DNA of 64,000 nt from Gordionus sp. m RMFG-2023 (lineage: Eukaryota > Nematomorpha > Gordioida > Chordodea > Parachordodidae): the NCBI RefSeq assembly GCF_954871325.1, contig NC_088777.1, positions 54,350,703 to 54,414,702 of the forward strand, read 5' to 3'. The position numbers and the translations under genes are program-made. The notes beneath the pieces were generated by a model. It saw nothing but the letters and a program-made list of their open reading frames with translations. It did no database searches and had not been told where the DNA came from. This document shows positions 60,387-64,000 of this stretch, in pieces. The number at the start of each line of letters is the position of its first letter. Within the stretch, counting starts at the first letter, position 1.

Positions 60387-60975
60387 GGTAAGCCAGATGG
60401 TGTACGTCCCATTGCAGTAGGCTCCTTTTTCAGAAGATTAATAGTCAAAATCATAATCGAACACATCAATCATGATGGTGTCAACATATTAAATTCTTAT
60501 CAACTAGGTTTTGGGATCAAGGGTGGCTGTGAAATAGTGGCTCATACCTTAAGAATTTACTTAGAAAGCCCACCACCTGATTCTGTAATATTCAAACTAG
60601 ATTTCAAAAATGCCTTCATTAGCCTTGTACCTCATTTTCAAAGTCTTTTATGAAAGTTTTCCCTGTTATTCTAAATTTATTGAATCCTCATATGATTTTC
60701 AGACGCCTTTGACGTATGGATCTTATCAGATTTTATCCCAAGAGGGCATCCAACAAGGGGATCCATTAGGACCTCTTCTTTTTTGTTTTGGAATCCATCA
60801 TCTCATCTTCCAAATTAAACAAAATTTCAACCTAGATCTTAATCTATGGTATTTAGACGATGGGATATGTGTGGTTCTTCAGCTAATGTACTAAGCGCCG
60901 TAAAACACCTGGAAATCAATTCCCAAGCTATCGGCCTGGTACTCAACATAAATAAAACAGAATTATATTCATAAA
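60387..60975 (+). pseudogene. Non-LTR (LINE) reverse transcriptase fragment
   Basis: Reads GKPDGVRPIAVGSFFRRLIV, then SYQLGFGIKGGCEIVAHTLR, then FKLDFKNAF. A shift leads to the frame with SQEGIQQGDPLGPLLFCFGI and LWYLDDGICVV (YLDD catalytic box). A second shift leads to SSANVLSAVKHLEINSQAIG and LVLNINKTELYS. These are the successive finger and palm blocks of a LINE-type reverse transcriptase. TTTCAG before the first block could be a splice acceptor. The endonuclease part and 3' end are missing; a hAT end follows 16 bases later. Clade not assigned. Confidence 0.8.
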
Positions 60976-61386
60976 CAATAAGAAATAAAAGCAGTGGCGT
61001 AGCCAGAATTTTATCATGGGGGGTTTTAAAAATAACCTCCCATTTTTTTTGAACACGTAATTGCTTATATTTTGGGATTTGTTAAAATTGTTTTATATTT
61101 TCACATAAAAAAATTTTAGGGTATTTTATTATATATTCTTATTTATTAAAATATTTTCAAAATGTTGATATTTTATATAATACAGATTTTAATATTAAAA
61201 ATTATTATAAAGACTCTATTTAAAAAAAGTAATTTTATAATTATATAAAATATGTTTAATTCTTATGCAAATAATGGTATTTAAAAAAATATGATGATAT
61301 TATCTTATAAATAATACATTTTTTACAAAAAAAATTGAGTATATATTAAAACTAATAAAATTTTATTGCTATTTTTTGATTTGAAT

Positions 61387-61680
61387 TTAAAAAGAGATAT
61401 CTACTTTTCTCTGAGATTTTGCTAATTCATCTAGAATCAAATTTTTATCTAAAATAATCTCCTTATAAATATTCAATAGGGCTAATCCATTTAAACGTTT
61501 TTCATCGGTTGTGTTTCTTAAATAGGTTTTTAACCTTTTTAAAGTTGAAAAAGACCTTTCATTAGTGCAGGTACTAATTGGCAAGGTAGCTAAAATAATT
61601 AATAATGTTTTGATATTAGGCAGGGAATCTAAAATGCAATTACACATGGAAAGGGCCTGCAGAGCATTTTTTGGTCTCAA
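61387..61680 (-). pseudogene. hAT transposase, C-terminal dimerisation domain
   Basis: TCTNERSFSTLKRLKTYLRN followed by TTDEKRLNGLALLNIY is the conserved hAT C-terminal dimerisation block, ending with a normal stop about 390 bases before the element end. Confidence 0.9.
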
Positions 61681-61751
61681 AGAATACCCTATTCTGTCTA
61701 GATTTTTATACCAAAATTCGACATCACAAAGTAACTTATCATATGAACCTA

Positions 61752-62246
61752 CTAGATTATTAGAATAAACTCTGAAATTTTTTTAATATCCTCTCGTGTT
61801 TCAAGTGTAATCAACAGTTTAGACTCAACCGGCAAAAGAAAATAAAAGCTTTTTAATATATAATTATGACTAATAAATCTTTCTTTTAATTGAAATAAAA
61901 ATGTATCAATAAGGGGAATAAAAATGTTTATTTTATAAAAATCCCCAATCGTAGATGAATCAATATTTGATCGATTGGATTGTCTAGAGATTACTCTAGG
62001 TTTTAAAATTTCAATTCCAAACATATTAGCAATCTCCTTTACTTTTTCATATATTTCATGAAATTTTTCATCCACATTCTCTCTGACATTTGTTAATATT
62101 CCAACAATATCCTTTGCTCTATTCATAATCTCTCTTAAATCCAAATCAATTTTTTGTAGCATTTTGCTAAAATCATATGTATAATTAAATAAAAAATAAA
62201 CACATTGAATTGAAATTAAAAACTGTGGCTTAATAATAGCCTGCAA
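61752..62246 (-). pseudogene. hAT transposase, helical segment before dimerisation domain
   Basis: 164 codons, with DLREIMNRAKDIVGILTNVR then ILKPRVISRQSNRSNIDSST. Such sequences link the catalytic core to the C-terminal domain. Homologous to 1-420 and to 40349-40591. Confidence 0.8.
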
Positions 62247-62475
62247 AAAATTTTCGGCATCTGCTGAATCTTTTTCCTTGCTTGATATATAAAAATTCTA
62301 GTGCTGCAAAGACAACATCATAGAGTTCAATAAAGAGTTTCACCGACTCTTGTCTTTCAATGAATCTGGTCGGACAAAATCTTTTTAGTTTTTTTTTGAT
62401 TTTTTGAGTCAATATCATGATACGTTTTAATAAATAACTCCCTTTTTTGGGTGGTGTGAAATAGCTCCAAACCAA
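62230..62475 (-). pseudogene. hAT transposase, exon after the intron
   Basis: From the AG acceptor at 62487: ETISLVWSYFTPPKK, then KRFCPTRFIERQESVKLFIE, matching the C-x-TRW-x-ER-x-x-A/S segment of DUF4371 transposases. A frame change leads to the next piece at 62246. Confidence 0.8.
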
Positions 62476-62570
62476 AGATATTGTTTCTAAATTTTTTAAA
62501 ATATATTAGTATTTTTAAAGATAATACACACTAAACATACATAATATGTTATAAAAACTAATAATTAAAT

Positions 62571-62759
62571 TTAAATATTTTTACGTAAACTGTTCCTGAT
62601 GTCCCGAATTTCACATGCCTCAGATATGATTAAGTTTAAACACTGTGAACTACAGAGAACATAAAGGGCGATGTTGTAAAGCTCTCTTATTCTTGATTGC
62701 ACAACTTTAACATGACCACTCATCGAGGGAGCTCCATCATATCCTTGGCCTCTCATCAA
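62571..62759 (-). pseudogene. hAT transposase, RGQGYDGA segment
   Basis: MMRGQGYDGAPSMSGHVKVV then LCSSQCLNLIISEAC, the second catalytic region with G-x-x-Y-D-G-A and the C/H-x-LNL motif of this lineage. Ends at the GT donor near 62584; the intron (62487-62584) corresponds to 686-776 in copy 1. Confidence 0.85.
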
Positions 62760-62832
62760 GTTTAAATTTAAATCTAGGCCTTGAAGTGATGATATTTTCT
62801 TTCGCTATAGTCTCCGATTTAATGTCATGCAA

Positions 62833-63585
62833 TTAGATAAATTGAACAAAGAGTTCCTTCATTTTAAATTCTCCTGACTCCAGATCGATAAACCTAATGG
62901 CTATAGATAGTTGTTCTATATTGGCCACGTCAGATGTCTCATCAGCTAAAACACTAAAAAAAGGTGCTGCTTTCACCTTTCTTGAAATTTTATTTAAAAT
63001 GAATTTATTGCATATAGAAATAATCTCATTTTGTATCGAAGGACTTAAATAAGTTGCATTTTTGGGAGAGTTAATAAAAAGATTTGTATAAGTTTCATTA
63101 TTATCACATAATAGTTTTAACAATTCTTTAAAATTTCCTTCGTTATTATTGGAACATATTGTTGTTAATGGACCAGAGAATACTCTATGTGCCCTTAGTG
63201 CTGGGCCCTGCTTTCCTAACCAAATAATAGCATCAATAATTATCATTATTCTTTTTCTATCATTTGTAACTTTTTTCAATTTTTGTTCATCTAAGATTTT
63301 GGATATTGATATTTTTTTGTTATTTGATATTGCCTTTAAATTGTCTATTATTTCGCATGAATTTATGTGATATGTGTTTTGTTGATGGGAATTAAATTTT
63401 TCTATGGCATCTTTCCACCTAGTATACCCGGTACTTACCAATGTCTTAAGTTTTTGTAACCCTTTACCAGCATATTTTGGCGAGAAAATAACGCACACCT
63501 TACAAAAAGCCCCTTGCTTTATGGCTGAGTAGGCAAGCCACCTATATTTTTTTAGCCATGAAAATTGGAATGTTAAATTTCTCAT
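62833..63585 (-). pseudogene. hAT transposase, TTF finger and DUF4371 core
   Basis: 250 codons. The N-terminal part FSWLKKYRWLAYSAIKQGAF followed by CKVCVIFS fits a TTF-type zinc finger; then IDAIIWLGKQGPALRAHR and APFFSVLADETSDVANIEQL of the DUF4371 catalytic core. The Met is probably internal. It stops shortly before the conserved segment continuing at 62759, so one frame break lies between. Confidence 0.85.
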
Positions 63586-64000
63586 ATTTAATGATACTTA
63601 TAACCATTCCCTGGCTCCCAAATATTATCAATGGACCTTAATTTTTCATTATCATTATGAAAATTGTGGTGTACATAGGTTGCAATATCTTTTTGACAAA
63701 GGATGTCTATATTTTTTTAAAATTAAAATTTCAATATGAACTGTTTTAAATATAATAAACCCAATGATCTTATTTCTTATAGCACTAATCAAAAACACCC
63801 CAAAAACCTTATCTGAGTTTGTTTAAAAAATTAGATAACAAATATAAAATATATCTTGAATAAGTATAAGTGACAAAATAAAAATGAACTATATAATATA
63901 AAAATATTAAACAAAATATTATACCTTGATCAAGAAGTAGAATAGTCTGATCTTTCAAATTTGAGATGCCAAGATATGTTGGCGATTTAACTATTAAAAT

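Larger units (their letters stand above)
60992..64000 (-). mobile_element. hAT DNA transposon, TTF/DUF4371 type, copy 2, nearly complete
   Basis: The 3' end is marked by CAGTGGCGTAGCCAG at 60992 with G-run/C-run subterminal DNA; the candidate 8-base flank is AATAAAAG (60984-60991). Transposase exons run on the minus strand: possible N-terminal exon (63925-64000, PTYLGISNLKDQTILLLDQ before a GT), main exon (62833-63585 and 62571-62759), intron 62487-62584, then 62230-62475, 61752-62246 and the C-terminal domain 61387-61680. The far end lies beyond the window. A few frame interruptions separate the pieces, so it is probably inactive, but much better kept than copy 1. Confidence 0.82.

Overview
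The window is very AT-rich eukaryotic DNA with almost no host coding sequence. It is a repeat graveyard: DNA transposons (at least three hAT lineages, one piggyBac lineage, a 542-bp non-autonomous hAT-like element), a non-LTR reverse transcriptase fragment, broken Ty3-type LTR fossils, one small LTR element, several minisatellites and a satellite array, and many pieces of mitochondrial DNA. The mitochondrial pieces read with the invertebrate code (TGA=Trp, ATA=Met, AGA=Ser) and keep the order cox1-cox2-trnK-atp8-atp6, which fits an arthropod. A copepod-type crustacean is possible, but this is inference and the species cannot be fixed from the sequence.

Layout. 1-2930: end of a TTF/DUF4371 hAT element (minus). 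2931-3592: a repeat also found at 15152-15821. 3783-5580: mitochondrial block A. 6092-8083: BED-finger hAT element. 8490-10290: repeat unit C carrying the 542-bp insertion. 10300-13770: mitochondrial block B. 13770-15107: Ty3 fossil. 15830-20230: AT-rich DNA, an old mitochondrial scrap, a 22-bp minisatellite and unit C. 20130-21130: block C, in which cox1 abuts inverted sequence.

21138-47738 is one 26.6-kb inverted repeat. Its arms carry piggyBac relics, Ty3 fossils, a 32-bp minisatellite and, at the centre, an inverted 119-bp satellite array. Each arm has private insertions: an LTR element in the left arm, and a 4.4-kb block with a cysteine-rich exon in the right arm.

47739-53580 holds more transposon ends, mitochondrial block D joined to Ty3 fossil, a reversed unit C without the 542-bp insertion, and a hAT tail. 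53587-58260 is mitochondrial block E, mostly minus strand, extending to nad1. 58247-60380 is low-complexity and unassigned. 60387-60975 is a non-LTR reverse transcriptase fragment, and 60992-64000 is a second TTF/DUF4371 hAT copy.

Nothing here forms a working pathway. The story is genome structure: repeated copying of one mitochondrial region, its fusion to Ty3 debris and later joint duplication, and growth of a large palindrome around a satellite. Paralogous copies supply empty sites for two insertions.
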